Assembly (NCBI GenBank): GCA_025210655.1
Contig: JAOARG010000035.1
Coordinates: forward strand, 62,001 to 126,000
Direction: 5' to 3'
DNA length: 64,000 bases
DNA from: Bacillota bacterium
GTDB lineage: Bacteria; Bacillota; Clostridia; Peptostreptococcales; Acidaminobacteraceae
Within the stretch, counting starts at the first letter, position 1, and each line of letters begins with the position of its first letter. The notes beneath the pieces are model-generated. The model searched no databases. It was not told where the DNA came from and was given only the letters and a program-made list of their open reading frames with translations. This document shows, in pieces, positions 36,690-46,391 of the stretch. Position numbers and translations under genes: made by a program.

Positions 36690-37976
36690 ATGAAGGGCAA
36701 GAGTTTTACTCTTTTGGCAGTAATTATTATTCTAATTAGTATGCTATCCACTGCAGCCATTAATGGTTTAAATCTTGGTGGAATGAATATAAAGTCAGTT
36801 AGTGATGGTATGAAACTTGGTCTTGATATTGAGGGTGGAGTTGCAGTAGTATTTGAAGCTGAAACTGATCAAACTGGTGATGAGCTAGAAAAAACGATTA
36901 ATCAAACAATTAGTGTTCTTACAAGAAGAATAAATGTACTGGGACTTACAGAGCCAAATATCAGTAAGCAAGGTACAAATAGAATTAGAGTTGAGCTACC
37001 TGGTGTAGCAAATGCAGAAGAAGCAATCGAAATGATTGGTACAACTGCTCAATTGAATTTTATGTTAGTAGAAAACGGAAGTTTTGCGCAGCAAGGTATG
37101 ACTACTGCTGATTTTAAAGGTGAAGTTATATTAAATGGTGAAGATGTTAATGGTGCTGAGCTTGGAGCTGACCAATACAACAAACCTGCTGTATTACTAA
37201 AATTCAACTCTAGTGGAGTGGATAAATTTGCAGATGCAACTAGAAGAGCTGCACAGTATAGGGGACAAATTGCTATAGTCCTTGATGGAAAAGTAATTTC
37301 TGCTCCTTCAGTTAATGAGCAAATTACTAAAGGTACTGCTATTATCACTGGTAACTTTACTGAAGAAGCTGCTGATAATTTAGCTAAATTAATTAGAGGT
37401 GGAGCTTTACCAGTAAATCTTAAAGAAGTACAAACTACAGTAATCGGACCGACTCTTGGTAGAGATGCACTTAATTCGAGTATTAATGCAGCTAAGATTG
37501 GTTTAATCTTAGTATGTATATTCATGATTGGATACTACAGGGTACCAGGTCTTGCTTCTGTTATTTCGTTAATTTTATATGCATCACTTGTTAGTTATAT
37601 TATGGTTTTACTGAATGCTACACTTACTCTACCTGGTATTGCAGGTATTGTACTTGGTATAGGTATGGCAGTAGATGCTAATGTTATTATATTTGAGAGA
37701 ATCAAAGAGGAAATTAGAAACGGTAAGTCAATTAGAGCCGCAAATGTATCTGGATTCTCTAGAGCTTTCAGAACAATTATTGATTCTAATATAACTACTC
37801 TTATTGCAGCTATTGTATTATTTTACTTTGGTGAGGGACCTATAAAAGGATTTGCAGTTACACTTATGATCGGTATAGTATCAAGTATGTTTACTGCAGT
37901 GGTATTAACAAGAACAATCCTAAAAATATTTAACAATTTAGGTTTCTTACAAAATAAAAAATTATTCGGAGCATAG
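36690..37976 (+). CDS. secD: Protein translocase subunit SecD
   Basis: SecD with SecF uses the proton or sodium gradient to help move proteins through SecYEG. The 428-residue protein has an N-terminal membrane helix, the extracytoplasmic P1 domain starting with MKLGLDIEGGVAVVFE, the RRINVLGLTEPNI motif, and five more helices with GIVLGIGMAVDANVIIFERIKEEI. It is the compact form seen in Clostridia. SecF follows. Confidence 0.97.
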   Translation: MKGKSFTLLAVIIILISMLSTAAINGLNLGGMNIKSVSDGMKLGLDIEGGVAVVFEAETDQTGDELEKTINQTISVLTRRINVLGLTEPNISKQGTNRIRVELPGVANAEEAIEMIGTTAQLNFMLVENGSFAQQGMTTADFKGEVILNGEDVNGAELGADQYNKPAVLLKFNSSGVDKFADATRRAAQYRGQIAIVLDGKVISAPSVNEQITKGTAIITGNFTEEAADNLAKLIRGGALPVNLKEVQTTVIGPTLGRDALNSSINAAKIGLILVCIFMIGYYRVPGLASVISLILYASLVSYIMVLLNATLTLPGIAGIVLGIGMAVDANVIIFERIKEEIRNGKSIRAANVSGFSRAFRTIIDSNITTLIAAIVLFYFGEGPIKGFAVTLMIGIVSSMFTAVVLTRTILKIFNNLGFLQNKKLFGA

Positions 37977-37989
37977 GAGGGTGATAAAG

Positions 37990-38871
37990 ATGAGAATTGC
38001 AGAGAGATTTAAATTATGGGCCCTTATTTCAGCTGTTGTAATAGTTTTAGGACTTGGAATTGCTATGGTAAAAGGGTTCAATCTAGGAATAGATTTTACT
38101 GGTGGTACTATGCTTCAAGTTGATATGGGAAGAACATATACAGTTGAAGAAGTAAAGAACTCTATTTCAGAGTTTGATCTAAGTCCAGAAATAATTGAAG
38201 TAGGTGCTGAAAAGCAAGAAGTACTTATTAAAACTACTAAACCATTAGATAATAAAGAAAGAATGGTAATTTTCAATAAAATGAAAAGTGATTTTTCCTT
38301 AGCTGATGATGCTTTAAGAGCACAAGATCAGTTTGGATCAACAGTTGGTAAGGAGATGCAGAAAAAAGCATTTTTATCTGTAGCACTAGCTTCAATTGGA
38401 ATGCTTATATATATCACTTTAAGATTTGAGATTACATTTGGTATTTCATCGATTATTGCACTAGTTCATGATGTTCTTATACTACTTGCAGTATATGCAA
38501 TATTTAGAATACCAGTTAATTCATCTTTCATAGCTGCTGTTTTAACAATAGTTGGTTATTCTATAAATGATACAATAGTTGTTTTTGACAGGGTTAGAGA
38601 AAATGTTAAATTTATGAAGAAAGCTGACTACATTAAAGTAGCTAATGATAGTATTGGTCAAACTCTTCATAGATCTATCAATACATCCCTTACTACAGCA
38701 CTTGTAATAGGGAGTTTATACGTACTTGGTATAGACAGTATTAAAGAATTTGCTTTACCTCTACTTGCAGGGGTGCTTGTTGGTACTTACTCGTCTATCT
38801 TTATAGCGAGTCCTTTATGGGCAACAATCAAGCAAAGTAGACATAATAAGAATAGAAAGTATGCTGGCTAG
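37990..38871 (+). CDS. secF: Protein translocase subunit SecF
   Basis: SecF partners SecD. The 293-residue protein has the N-terminal helix, the FNLGIDFTGGTMLQV motif, and C-terminal helices with TIVGYSINDTIVVFDRVREN. The ATG at 37990 is chosen because AGGAGG ends at 37980, nine bases before it; the GTG at 37981 directly abuts the ribosome site. Confidence 0.97.
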   Translation: MRIAERFKLWALISAVVIVLGLGIAMVKGFNLGIDFTGGTMLQVDMGRTYTVEEVKNSISEFDLSPEIIEVGAEKQEVLIKTTKPLDNKERMVIFNKMKSDFSLADDALRAQDQFGSTVGKEMQKKAFLSVALASIGMLIYITLRFEITFGISSIIALVHDVLILLAVYAIFRIPVNSSFIAAVLTIVGYSINDTIVVFDRVRENVKFMKKADYIKVANDSIGQTLHRSINTSLTTALVIGSLYVLGIDSIKEFALPLLAGVLVGTYSSIFIASPLWATIKQSRHNKNRKYAG

Positions 38872-38922
38872 TAAGCTTACTTAAATAGTACCAAGTTAAA
38901 AAAATATAGGTGAGGTGTTAAA

Positions 38923-39300
38923 ATGCAATTTAATTTTATTTTGTCAATGATATTTGCACTATTTGTTGCGATTTTCGCGATTGTTAATTCTGAACCTGTT
39001 ACAATTAACTTGTTTTTCAAGACTATTAATTCTAACATGGCCGTAGTAATATTCTTTTCTACTGCATTAGGTGGATTGATTGTATTTCTATTCAATACAT
39101 TTACTAGTTTCAGAAAGAATAGAGAAATCAAGAGTGTTTCTAAGGAGAAAACGTCAGTTGAATTGGAGTTAGAAAAAGCTAAAGAAACAATTGAGAACTA
39201 TGAAAAAGAAATAGACACATACAAGAAAGAAATAGAATCTCTTCAGAAAAAGGATATAGATCCAATTACTGAGGTACTTGAAGATACAGAAGAATTATAA
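38923..39300 (+). CDS. LapA-domain membrane protein
   Basis: A 125-residue protein with two N-terminal membrane helices (MQFNFILSMIFALFVAIFAIVN, then VVIFFSTALGGLIVFLFN) and a charged coiled-coil tail rich in Glu and Lys (about 65-125). This matches the LapA/DUF1049 family of small inner-membrane proteins. In Clostridia, where lipopolysaccharide is absent, the role is unknown. Ribosome site AGGTGAGG; recJ follows by 17 bases. Confidence 0.85.
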   Translation: MQFNFILSMIFALFVAIFAIVNSEPVTINLFFKTINSNMAVVIFFSTALGGLIVFLFNTFTSFRKNREIKSVSKEKTSVELELEKAKETIENYEKEIDTYKKEIESLQKKDIDPITEVLEDTEEL

Positions 39301-39317
39301 GTCTGGATGGGATATAA

Positions 39318-41747
39318 GTGATACGAGAGAAAAAGTGGAGAATTAAGGATTCAGATAAAGCAATAGTAGAAAAACTGTCTACAGAATTGAATATTGGAGA
39401 GGTAATATCACAGTTACTTGTATCCAGAGGCATATATGAAGAAGGTCCTGCAAAGGACTTTCTTTTCCCTGAGTATAAAAATACAAATGATCCATATCTC
39501 TTAAAAGATATGAATATTTCAGTAGACCGAATTTTACAAGCAGTTGAAAACCATGAAAATATTTGGATTTTTGGAGACTATGATGTTGATGGAATCACAA
39601 GTATTTCTGTACTAGTCAAATTTTTTAAAAGTATAGGGATTGATGTGAATTATTATATACCGGATAGATTTGATGAAGGTTATGGATTATCTAAAGAAGG
39701 TATAGACAAAATTTCTTCAAATGGTGGTAATTTAATAATTACAGTTGACTGTGGGATAACAAGTGTCGATTTAGTTGATTATACAAGATCCTTAGCTATA
39801 GACATAATAATTACTGATCACCATAAACCACAAGATATACTACCTAGGGCCAACGCTGTAATTAATCCCCATAGATCTGACTGTACATATCCATTTAAAG
39901 TATTAGCAGGTGTAGGGGTAGCTTTCAAGTTGGTTCAAGCCATTAATATGAGATTAGGAAATGATATATATAGTCCTGATTTTTTTAATGATTATTTGGA
40001 TATCGTTTCCCTAGGTACCATTGCAGACATTGTCCCATTAGTTGGAGAGAACAGAATGTTTGTAAAAATAGGGCTGGACTTAATCAGAAATAATTCTTCA
40101 GAAGGAATAAAAGAATTGATTACTGATTCCTCTATCGATCCAAAGGAGATAACTGCTGGACGTATAGGATATTCTATTGCTCCTAAAATCAATGCATCAG
40201 GAAGAATAGGTGATCCGACAAAAAGTGTGGAACTCTTAGTTGGGGATGATCTCAATAATAAAATAGTAATTGCAAAAGAGCTTCATGAGTATAATAAAGA
40301 GAGACAAGAAATCGAGAAATCTATTCTGTCTGAGGCTATGATACAAATTGAATCTATAGGATATGAAAAGGATGATATCATAGTAGTTGCAGGTGAGAAT
40401 TGGAATTCAGGCGTAGTAGGAATAGTATCGTCAAGAATTTCTGAGAAATATTATAAACCCTCAATTGTACTTAGTATTGACGGAGAAAATGCTAAAGGTT
40501 CTGCAAGAAGTGTAGGTAATTTTAGTATATTTGATGCCCTGAATTCTTGTAAAGATATGCTGATGAAGTTTGGTGGTCATTCCGCAGCAGCAGGTTTGAC
40601 ACTAAACAAAAATGATGTAAGTGAATTAAGGGAAAGATTGAATAAATACAGTGAAGAAAACATGTCACCAGAGGATAGAATTGAAACTGTAAAAATAGAT
40701 TTGCAATTGGATATAAGGGATATCAGTCATGATTTATTAAAGGAAATTGATTTGATTAAACCCTATGGAATGAGAAATCCTAGACCTGTCTTCTCAACTG
40801 TGGGTCTTTCTATAGATAGAGTTCGATTTGTTGGAAAAGACGAGAGTCATCTAAAGTTGACTGTTGAAAAAGAGAATAGGATTTTTGAAGGTATGGGTTT
40901 TAATATGCCTCAGTTTAAGGATCATATAAGCAAAGGTGACTCATTAGATCTGGCCTACACACTTGATACTAACAGTTTTATGGGAGTAACATCAATACAG
41001 TTGGGAATAAAAGATATGAAGCTCTATGATATTTCCAGTTTCCTTGCTACAAAAGCAGGTGTAGATTATGTTCTTAGTAAATACAATACACTTTTTAGAA
41101 ATAAGGCAGATTCACTTTCTTTTGATATACCTAATATGAATGTCAGAAGAAATGTAGAACCTGAGATAAATACATTATATGTTATTTCATCTATTAATGG
41201 ATTTCAGGAAATTTTAAACATAGTGTCTTCCTATAAACTTGATGGTGAATTTGCTATTAATTATGGAAAAATCACTGAAATAAAAGATTTTACTATAATA
41301 GTAAATCCATTGGATAAAGATAAATTTGACACATTTAAGAATGTAGTTTACTATGATTATTGTGACTCTATTAACTTTGATTATAAGGGCCATATGATGT
41401 ACCATAAGAATGATATAGAAAGCTTAAAGTACTTTTATGAAAATATAGTGTTTTCAAGAAGGGAACTAATAGATATATATAAGGATATTAAGGCTACAAA
41501 GTCTGTAGAATTGATTGAATTATTCTCTAAAAAAAGTAAATATAATCCCATTAAATTCATGTCTGGAATAATTGTTCTTAAAAAGAATGGATTAATAGAT
41601 TATAATATTGATGGGGGAACTTTAATAATAAAAAATATCGAAAATAATGGGAAGAAAGTTGATATATTTAATTCTAAAATTTATTCATTTATAAAGAGTA
41701 TAAGTGATTACTTTATAAATAATAAGCTGAATATAGAAATTATCTAG
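39318..41747 (+). CDS. recJ: Single-stranded-DNA-specific exonuclease RecJ
   Basis: RecJ degrades single-stranded DNA 5' to 3' in recombination and repair. The 809-residue protein carries DHH-family motifs GDYDVDGITS, ITVDCGITS, TDHHKP and GTIADIVPL, then the DHHA1 motif FGGHSAAAGLTL and an OB domain. The C-terminal 250 residues extend beyond the core, as in other Firmicute RecJ proteins. Start is a GTG at 39318 after GGATGGG. Upstream of apt, the usual clostridial order. Confidence 0.95.
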   Translation: MIREKKWRIKDSDKAIVEKLSTELNIGEVISQLLVSRGIYEEGPAKDFLFPEYKNTNDPYLLKDMNISVDRILQAVENHENIWIFGDYDVDGITSISVLVKFFKSIGIDVNYYIPDRFDEGYGLSKEGIDKISSNGGNLIITVDCGITSVDLVDYTRSLAIDIIITDHHKPQDILPRANAVINPHRSDCTYPFKVLAGVGVAFKLVQAINMRLGNDIYSPDFFNDYLDIVSLGTIADIVPLVGENRMFVKIGLDLIRNNSSEGIKELITDSSIDPKEITAGRIGYSIAPKINASGRIGDPTKSVELLVGDDLNNKIVIAKELHEYNKERQEIEKSILSEAMIQIESIGYEKDDIIVVAGENWNSGVVGIVSSRISEKYYKPSIVLSIDGENAKGSARSVGNFSIFDALNSCKDMLMKFGGHSAAAGLTLNKNDVSELRERLNKYSEENMSPEDRIETVKIDLQLDIRDISHDLLKEIDLIKPYGMRNPRPVFSTVGLSIDRVRFVGKDESHLKLTVEKENRIFEGMGFNMPQFKDHISKGDSLDLAYTLDTNSFMGVTSIQLGIKDMKLYDISSFLATKAGVDYVLSKYNTLFRNKADSLSFDIPNMNVRRNVEPEINTLYVISSINGFQEILNIVSSYKLDGEFAINYGKITEIKDFTIIVNPLDKDKFDTFKNVVYYDYCDSINFDYKGHMMYHKNDIESLKYFYENIVFSRRELIDIYKDIKATKSVELIELFSKKSKYNPIKFMSGIIVLKKNGLIDYNIDGGTLIIKNIENNGKKVDIFNSKIYSFIKSISDYFINNKLNIEII

Positions 41748-41757
41748 GAGGTAAATG

Positions 41758-42276
41758 ATGGATTTAAAATCTAAAATAAGGGCTGTTGAGAATTTTCCAA
41801 AAGAGGGTATCAGTTTTAAGGATATCACTACGTTACTAATGGATGGAGAGGCGTATGATTACGTTATTGATCAGTGTATCGAACTAACAAAAGATATCGA
41901 GTATGATGTGATTGTTGGTCCAGAAGCAAGAGGATTTCTTATTGCTGCACCAATGTCTGTAAAAACTAAAAAAGGTTTTATACCAGTAAGAAAACCAGGA
42001 AAATTACCTGCAGAAACAGTAAGTTATGAATATGACCTTGAGTATGGTAGCGATGTTCTTGAAATCCACAAGGATGCTATTAAACCAGGTACAAAGGTTC
42101 TTATTGCTGATGACTTATTAGCTACAGGTGGAACAGTAAAAGCTGTTACAGAACTTATTGAAAGTCTAGGCGGAGAAGTAGTTGGTCTTGTTTTCCTAAT
42201 GGAACTTACAGAATTAAAAGGTAGGGATCTTTTAGGAGATAAAGTTGTAAAGACAATTCTTGAGTATGATATTTAA
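41758..42276 (+). CDS. apt: Adenine phosphoribosyltransferase
   Basis: Apt salvages adenine to AMP with PRPP. The protein of 172 residues shows the N-terminal IRAVENFPKEGISFKDITTLL, the flexible loop region (GFIPVRKPGKLPAETVSYEY) and the PRPP loop VLIADDLLATGGTVKA. AGGAGG (41746-41751) is spaced six bases from the ATG at 41758, which is preferred over the adjacent 41755 ATG. Ends the ruvA-recJ-apt block with a strong terminator. Confidence 0.97.
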   Translation: MDLKSKIRAVENFPKEGISFKDITTLLMDGEAYDYVIDQCIELTKDIEYDVIVGPEARGFLIAAPMSVKTKKGFIPVRKPGKLPAETVSYEYDLEYGSDVLEIHKDAIKPGTKVLIADDLLATGGTVKAVTELIESLGGEVVGLVFLMELTELKGRDLLGDKVVKTILEYDI

Positions 42277-42299
42277 GAATAATATATAGTTAATTGATT

Positions 42300-42329
42300 A
42301 AGTCACTCTTTTGAGAGTGGCTTTTTTTC
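42300..42329 (+). terminator. Terminator after apt
   Basis: AAGTCACTCT-TTTG-AGAGTGGCTT (one G-T pair) with a T run. Branched element III starts immediately after it. Confidence 0.85.
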
Positions 42330-42780
42330 GGCCTAATATTGCCTAATGCTATATTCGCGCCTAAGTCTTGCTTAGCAATTAGCCTAAGGTTGTTTACTAC
42401 TTTTCTTATAGAAAAGCTGAGGAGTGTTCCCTGTGGTCACGAATAGTGCTACGCGGGTAGTACAAAATCGAAAGATTGATTTTGTGAGTAGAGATTGATT
42501 AATCAATCAGCAATGAAATTTTACATACGTAAAATAATGCTTAATTTTATATAATGAGAGTTTACGAAAGTAAAGTAACCATGATGATTGCATAGCAATC
42601 TCTACTCGATGGAGTGGAAACATATCTCCAGCACTACCCATGAACGAAGTGAATACTATTCGCGACTACTTAGGAGCATTATTCAGATTTCCAAAAGGAA
42701 AGTAGTAGCAAAAACAATATTAGGCCAGCTGTAAAGCAGCGAATAGGCGTGATCAAAGTAGCATTAGGCAATATTAGGCC
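42330..42780. repeat. Branched palindromic element III, 451 bp with perfect 22-bp inverted ends
   Basis: The first 22 bases (42330-42351) are the exact reverse complement of the last 22 (42759-42780). Further nested pairs, in proper order, are ACTACTTT (42396) with AAAGTAGT (42699), CGAATAGT (42440) with ACTATTCG (42655), GGGTAGT (42455) with ACTACCC (42633) and GAGTAGAGATTG (42486) with CAATCTCTACTC (42596). Between these, small hairpins branch off, for example TTGC/GCAA (42368-42378), CTTTTC/GAAAAG (42400-42416) and others in 42460-42600. Linkers GCCTAA and TTAGGC match element II. There is no reading frame of note. Confidence 0.88.
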
Positions 42781-42881
42781 TGAGTATTCACTTTTGACAG
42801 CTAAAGTATTGTACAAATTTAGATACTTTTACCCTACAAATCTAATATAGACATATTTTATCCAGCTATTTCATATTTTAT

Positions 42882-42910
42882 TTGTTAAATCTACATAAAT
42901 GTTATATAAT
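42882..42910 (+). promoter_or_regulatory. Promoter of the relA operon
   Basis: TTGTTA (42882-42887) and TATAAT (42905-42910) are 17 bases apart. The leader to the relA ATG is about 170 bases. The stretch 42781-42881 shows nothing else assignable. Confidence 0.7.
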
Positions 42911-42978
42911 ATACTTAAAATTTATTTTGAGAAGCACTAAAAGAGTAGGTTATAGTCCAATAAAACAAAAAAATAATA

Positions 42979-43070
42979 AAACTATAAAGGAAATAATAAG
43001 ATACAAAATATACTTAATTAATTGATTTGTTAATTAATTAGATTTTATATTTTATTATTTTTGTAGTTTT
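42979..43070 (+). promoter_or_regulatory. Large AT-rich hairpin in the relA leader
   Basis: AAACTATAAAGGAAATAATAA...TTAATTAATT on the left is complementary to the segment up to 43070 (AATTAATTAGATTTT...GTAGTTT) with a few bulges, giving a stem of about 35 pairs. It lies between the promoter and the relA start with no strong T run after it, so it may affect transcription or mRNA stability rather than terminate. Confidence 0.5.
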
Positions 43071-43088
43071 TAGTATAAAGGTGATTTT

Positions 43089-45281
43089 ATGAATCTTGAA
43101 GCTTATATTAGAAAATTGGAACAATTTAATCCAGACAATGATTTATCAATGATAATTAAGGCATACAATTTTGGTGAGAACGCCCACAGGGGACAATTTA
43201 GAAAATCGGGAGAAAGTTATTTTATTCATCCTGTAAATGTTTCTTTGATACTTGCTGAACTTGAAATGGATGAAGCAACTATAATAGCAGGTTTACTACA
43301 TGATGTTATTGAAGATACAGACTACACTTATGAAGATATCTCTAATGAATTTAGTGAAGAAGTTGCCATATTAGTTGATGGGGTTACAAAATTAGGTAAG
43401 ATACATTATGAAACAAAGGAAGAGAGAGAAGCCGAGAATCTAAGAAAGATGCTTCTTGCTATGGCGAGAGATATAAGGGTTGTACTTATAAAACTTGCTG
43501 ATAGACTTCACAATATGAGAACTCTCAAGTATATGACTGATGAGAAGAAAAAAGAAAAAGCTATGGAGACTTTAGAAATATATGCTCCTATTGCCCATAG
43601 ACTTGGTATTTCGAAAATCAAATGGGAACTTGAAGATTTAGGTCTTTTATACACTGACCCTGATGGATATTATGATTTAGTATCAAAGGTCGACAAGAAG
43701 AGATCTGAACGTGAGAAATATATTAATAAAGTTATTGATATTTTACAGACCGATATTAAGAAAAGTAATATAAAAGCTGAAATTTATGGTCGCCCTAAAA
43801 ACTTCTATAGTATTTATAAGAAGATGGTATACCAACACAAAAACTTTGATCAAATATATGATATTACAGCTGTTCGTATACTTGTAGACTCTGTAAAAGA
43901 TTGTTATGGTGTCTTAGGTATAGTGCACACTATTTGGAAGCCAATACCAGGACGATTTAAAGACTATATTGCTATGCCAAAACCCAATATGTATCAATCT
44001 CTTCATACAACTGTTATAAGTGAAGGTGGAGATCCATTAGAGATCCAAATTAGAACTTATGAGATGCATAGGATCGCTGAGTTTGGTATTGCTGCCCATT
44101 GGAAATATAAAGAAGGTCAAGCAAATGATGAAAACACTAACTTAGATGATAAGTTAGGTTGGTTAAGACAAATGATGGAGATACAAGGGGATTTGAAGGA
44201 TCCTAAAGAATTTATGGATTCCTTGAAATTGGATCTATTTAATAATCAAGTATTTGTATTTACACCAAAGGGAAAAGTAATTGAGTTACCTGTTGGTTCA
44301 ACACCTATTGATTTTGCTTATAAGATACACTCTGCAGTAGGTAACAACTGTATTGGAGCCAAGGTCGATGGTAGAATTGTTCCACTAAACTTTAAACTTA
44401 AGAATGGAATGATTGTAGATATTATTACATCAAAAAATTCTAATGGGCCTTCAAGAGATTGGCTCAAGTTTGTTATGTCTACTCAAGCAAAAAATAAAAT
44501 TAGACATTGGTTTAAAAAAGAAAGAAGAGAAGAAAATATTGAAAAAGGCAGAGATATGCTTGAAAAGGAAATTAGAAGAAGTGGTTTCCAGATAAAAGAA
44601 TTGATGAAAAATGAATGGTTGCAACCGATTCTTAAAAGTTTATCGACACCTCAATTAGATGACTTATATGCTGCTATAGGATATGGTGGTATTTTGACAA
44701 GTCAGGTTATTCCTAGACTTAGGGAGAAACATAGATCAGAACAGAAAAAACTTCATGAAGAAAAAATGGAGAAGGAGGAATTTGAGCACAGAATTCCAAG
44801 ATCTGTTGAAAAAGAAGTAAGAAAAAAATCTAGTAACACTGGTGTAGAAGTCAAGGGTGCAGATGGTATGGTGGTTAGATTCGCTAAATGCTGTTCGCCG
44901 GTACCTGGTGATGCTATTATTGGATATATAACAAGGGGAAGGGGAATTACCGTCCATAGACGTGATTGTCCAAACTTCCAAAGTATAGATGATAGTGAGA
45001 ATAGATTTATAGAGGTTTCTTGGTTGGATGATGAGGAAAGTTCATATTCTACTGAAATTCAGATTATTGCTCCTGACAGAAAAGGGTTATTATCTGAAAT
45101 AACTACACTAATTACTGAAACGAAATTACTAGTTACGGGAATAAATGCTAAACTTACTAAGAATGAAGTAGCTATTATTAATCTGACGATAGAAATCAAT
45201 GACATACAGCAGTTATCAAAAGTAATAGCTAAAATTAAAAATATTCCTGAAGTTATAGATGTAAAAAGAATTGTATCTTAG
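43089..45281 (+). CDS. relA: Bifunctional (p)ppGpp synthetase/hydrolase (RelA/SpoT)
   Basis: Makes and degrades the stringent-response alarmone. The 730-residue protein has an HD hydrolase domain ([30 protein letters not shown]), the synthetase domain ([35 protein letters not shown]), a TGS domain ([25 protein letters not shown]), a zinc-finger/linker with [13 protein letters not shown], and a C-terminal ACT domain. Full length. First gene of relA-dtd-MBL-hemZ. Confidence 0.98.
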   Translation: MNLEAYIRKLEQFNPDNDLSMIIKAYNFGENAHRGQFRKSGESYFIHPVNVSLILAELEMDEATIIAGLLHDVIEDTDYTYEDISNEFSEEVAILVDGVTKLGKIHYETKEEREAENLRKMLLAMARDIRVVLIKLADRLHNMRTLKYMTDEKKKEKAMETLEIYAPIAHRLGISKIKWELEDLGLLYTDPDGYYDLVSKVDKKRSEREKYINKVIDILQTDIKKSNIKAEIYGRPKNFYSIYKKMVYQHKNFDQIYDITAVRILVDSVKDCYGVLGIVHTIWKPIPGRFKDYIAMPKPNMYQSLHTTVISEGGDPLEIQIRTYEMHRIAEFGIAAHWKYKEGQANDENTNLDDKLGWLRQMMEIQGDLKDPKEFMDSLKLDLFNNQVFVFTPKGKVIELPVGSTPIDFAYKIHSAVGNNCIGAKVDGRIVPLNFKLKNGMIVDIITSKNSNGPSRDWLKFVMSTQAKNKIRHWFKKERREENIEKGRDMLEKEIRRSGFQIKELMKNEWLQPILKSLSTPQLDDLYAAIGYGGILTSQVIPRLREKHRSEQKKLHEEKMEKEEFEHRIPRSVEKEVRKKSSNTGVEVKGADGMVVRFAKCCSPVPGDAIIGYITRGRGITVHRRDCPNFQSIDDSENRFIEVSWLDDEESSYSTEIQIIAPDRKGLLSEITTLITETKLLVTGINAKLTKNEVAIINLTIEINDIQQLSKVIAKIKNIPEVIDVKRIVS

Positions 45282-45292
45282 GTGGTGGAAAT

Positions 45293-45742
45293 ATGAGAGC
45301 AGTAGTACAAAGAGTTTCAAGTTCTAAAGTAACAGTTGATGGCGAAACTTATGGCAAAATAGATTTAGGCCTTAATGTCCTTATCGGAGTTGAAAGTGGC
45401 GATACGGAAAAGGATTTAGATTATATTTTTGATAAGGTTGTAAACCTAAGAATATTTGAAGATGAGAATGAAAAACTTAATCTTTCTGTTAAGGATGTTG
45501 ATGGAGAAATTCTTGCCATATCTCAGTTTACTTTAGCGGCTGATTGTAGAAAGGGAAGGAGACCTTCATTTTCTAATGCAGCTAGACCAGAAGCAGCAAA
45601 TGTTTTATATGAAAAATTTGTTGATAAAGTTAAAGAAGAAGGAATAAAAGTTGAAACAGGTAAATTTCAAAGTCACATGGTGGTAGATATTGTGAATGAT
45701 GGACCGGTTACAATTTTACTGGATAGTAAAAAAGTTTTTTAG
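45293..45742 (+). CDS. dtd: D-aminoacyl-tRNA deacylase
   Basis: Dtd hydrolyses D-amino acids from tRNA. The 149-residue sequence begins [18 protein letters not shown] and has the two active-site motifs [17 protein letters not shown] and the Gly-Pro motif [10 protein letters not shown]. Length is canonical. Located 11 bases after relA as in most Firmicutes. Confidence 0.97.
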   Translation: MRAVVQRVSSSKVTVDGETYGKIDLGLNVLIGVESGDTEKDLDYIFDKVVNLRIFEDENEKLNLSVKDVDGEILAISQFTLAADCRKGRRPSFSNAARPEAANVLYEKFVDKVKEEGIKVETGKFQSHMVVDIVNDGPVTILLDSKKVF

Positions 45743-45760
45743 ATTTTAGGAGTGAAATAA

Positions 45761-46381
45761 ATGAATATTAAAAAGTTTGTATTAAGTGATTTTCAATCAA
45801 ATTGTTATATAGTAGGTTGCGAAGAAACGAAAGAGGCAGTAATTATTGACCCAGGCCAATGTACAGAGGAAATGGTAAGTGTTATTGAAGAAGAAAATTA
45901 TGTACTAAAGAATATAATCTTTACCCATGGTCATGGGGATCATATTGCTGGAGCAAAAGAGTTAAAAGAAAAATTTGGGGCAGATATTCTTGCACATGAA
46001 GCAGAAGTTGAGATGATAAAAGATCCTAAAATAAATATGTCAGCTATGATGTCTTGTGACAATGTATCTTTGGATGTAGATAAGTCTTTAAGAGATGGAG
46101 ATGTTATTGAATTTGGTGATAAAAAAATCGAGGTTATTCATACACCAGGTCATTCAAAAGGTGGTATATGTCTAAAAATAAATGAGCATCTATTCTCAGG
46201 AGATACTTTGTTCCCAAGATCCATTGGTAGAACTGATTTTGTTGGTGGAGATTATGATGAGATAATTTCGTCAATAAAGGGCAAATTAATGACTTTGAGT
46301 GGAAAAACAAAGGTACATCCAGGTCATGGAAACGTGTCAAGTATTGGTAAAGAAAAATTAATGAATCCTTTTGTGAAGTAG
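45761..46381 (+). CDS. Metallo-beta-lactamase-fold hydrolase (glyoxalase II-like)
   Basis: A 206-residue protein with the metal-binding motif THGHGDHIAGA, later ligands HTPGHSKGG, FSGDTLF and HPGHG. These are the motifs of small hydroxyacylglutathione-hydrolase-like MBL proteins that usually follow dtd in Clostridia. The true substrate is unknown, since glutathione may be absent. Its stop is followed almost at once by hemZ. Confidence 0.9.
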   Translation: MNIKKFVLSDFQSNCYIVGCEETKEAVIIDPGQCTEEMVSVIEEENYVLKNIIFTHGHGDHIAGAKELKEKFGADILAHEAEVEMIKDPKINMSAMMSCDNVSLDVDKSLRDGDVIEFGDKKIEVIHTPGHSKGGICLKINEHLFSGDTLFPRSIGRTDFVGGDYDEIISSIKGKLMTLSGKTKVHPGHGNVSSIGKEKLMNPFVK

Positions 46382-46391
46382 GGGTGTAATT

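Noticed and set aside
38877-39131. 84-codon minus-strand frame
   Set aside because: Antisense to the LapA-like gene, which has a ribosome site, membrane helices and operon context.
42330-42780. Insertion sequence
   Set aside because: Despite perfect inverted ends it has no transposase frame; recorded as a non-coding repeat element.
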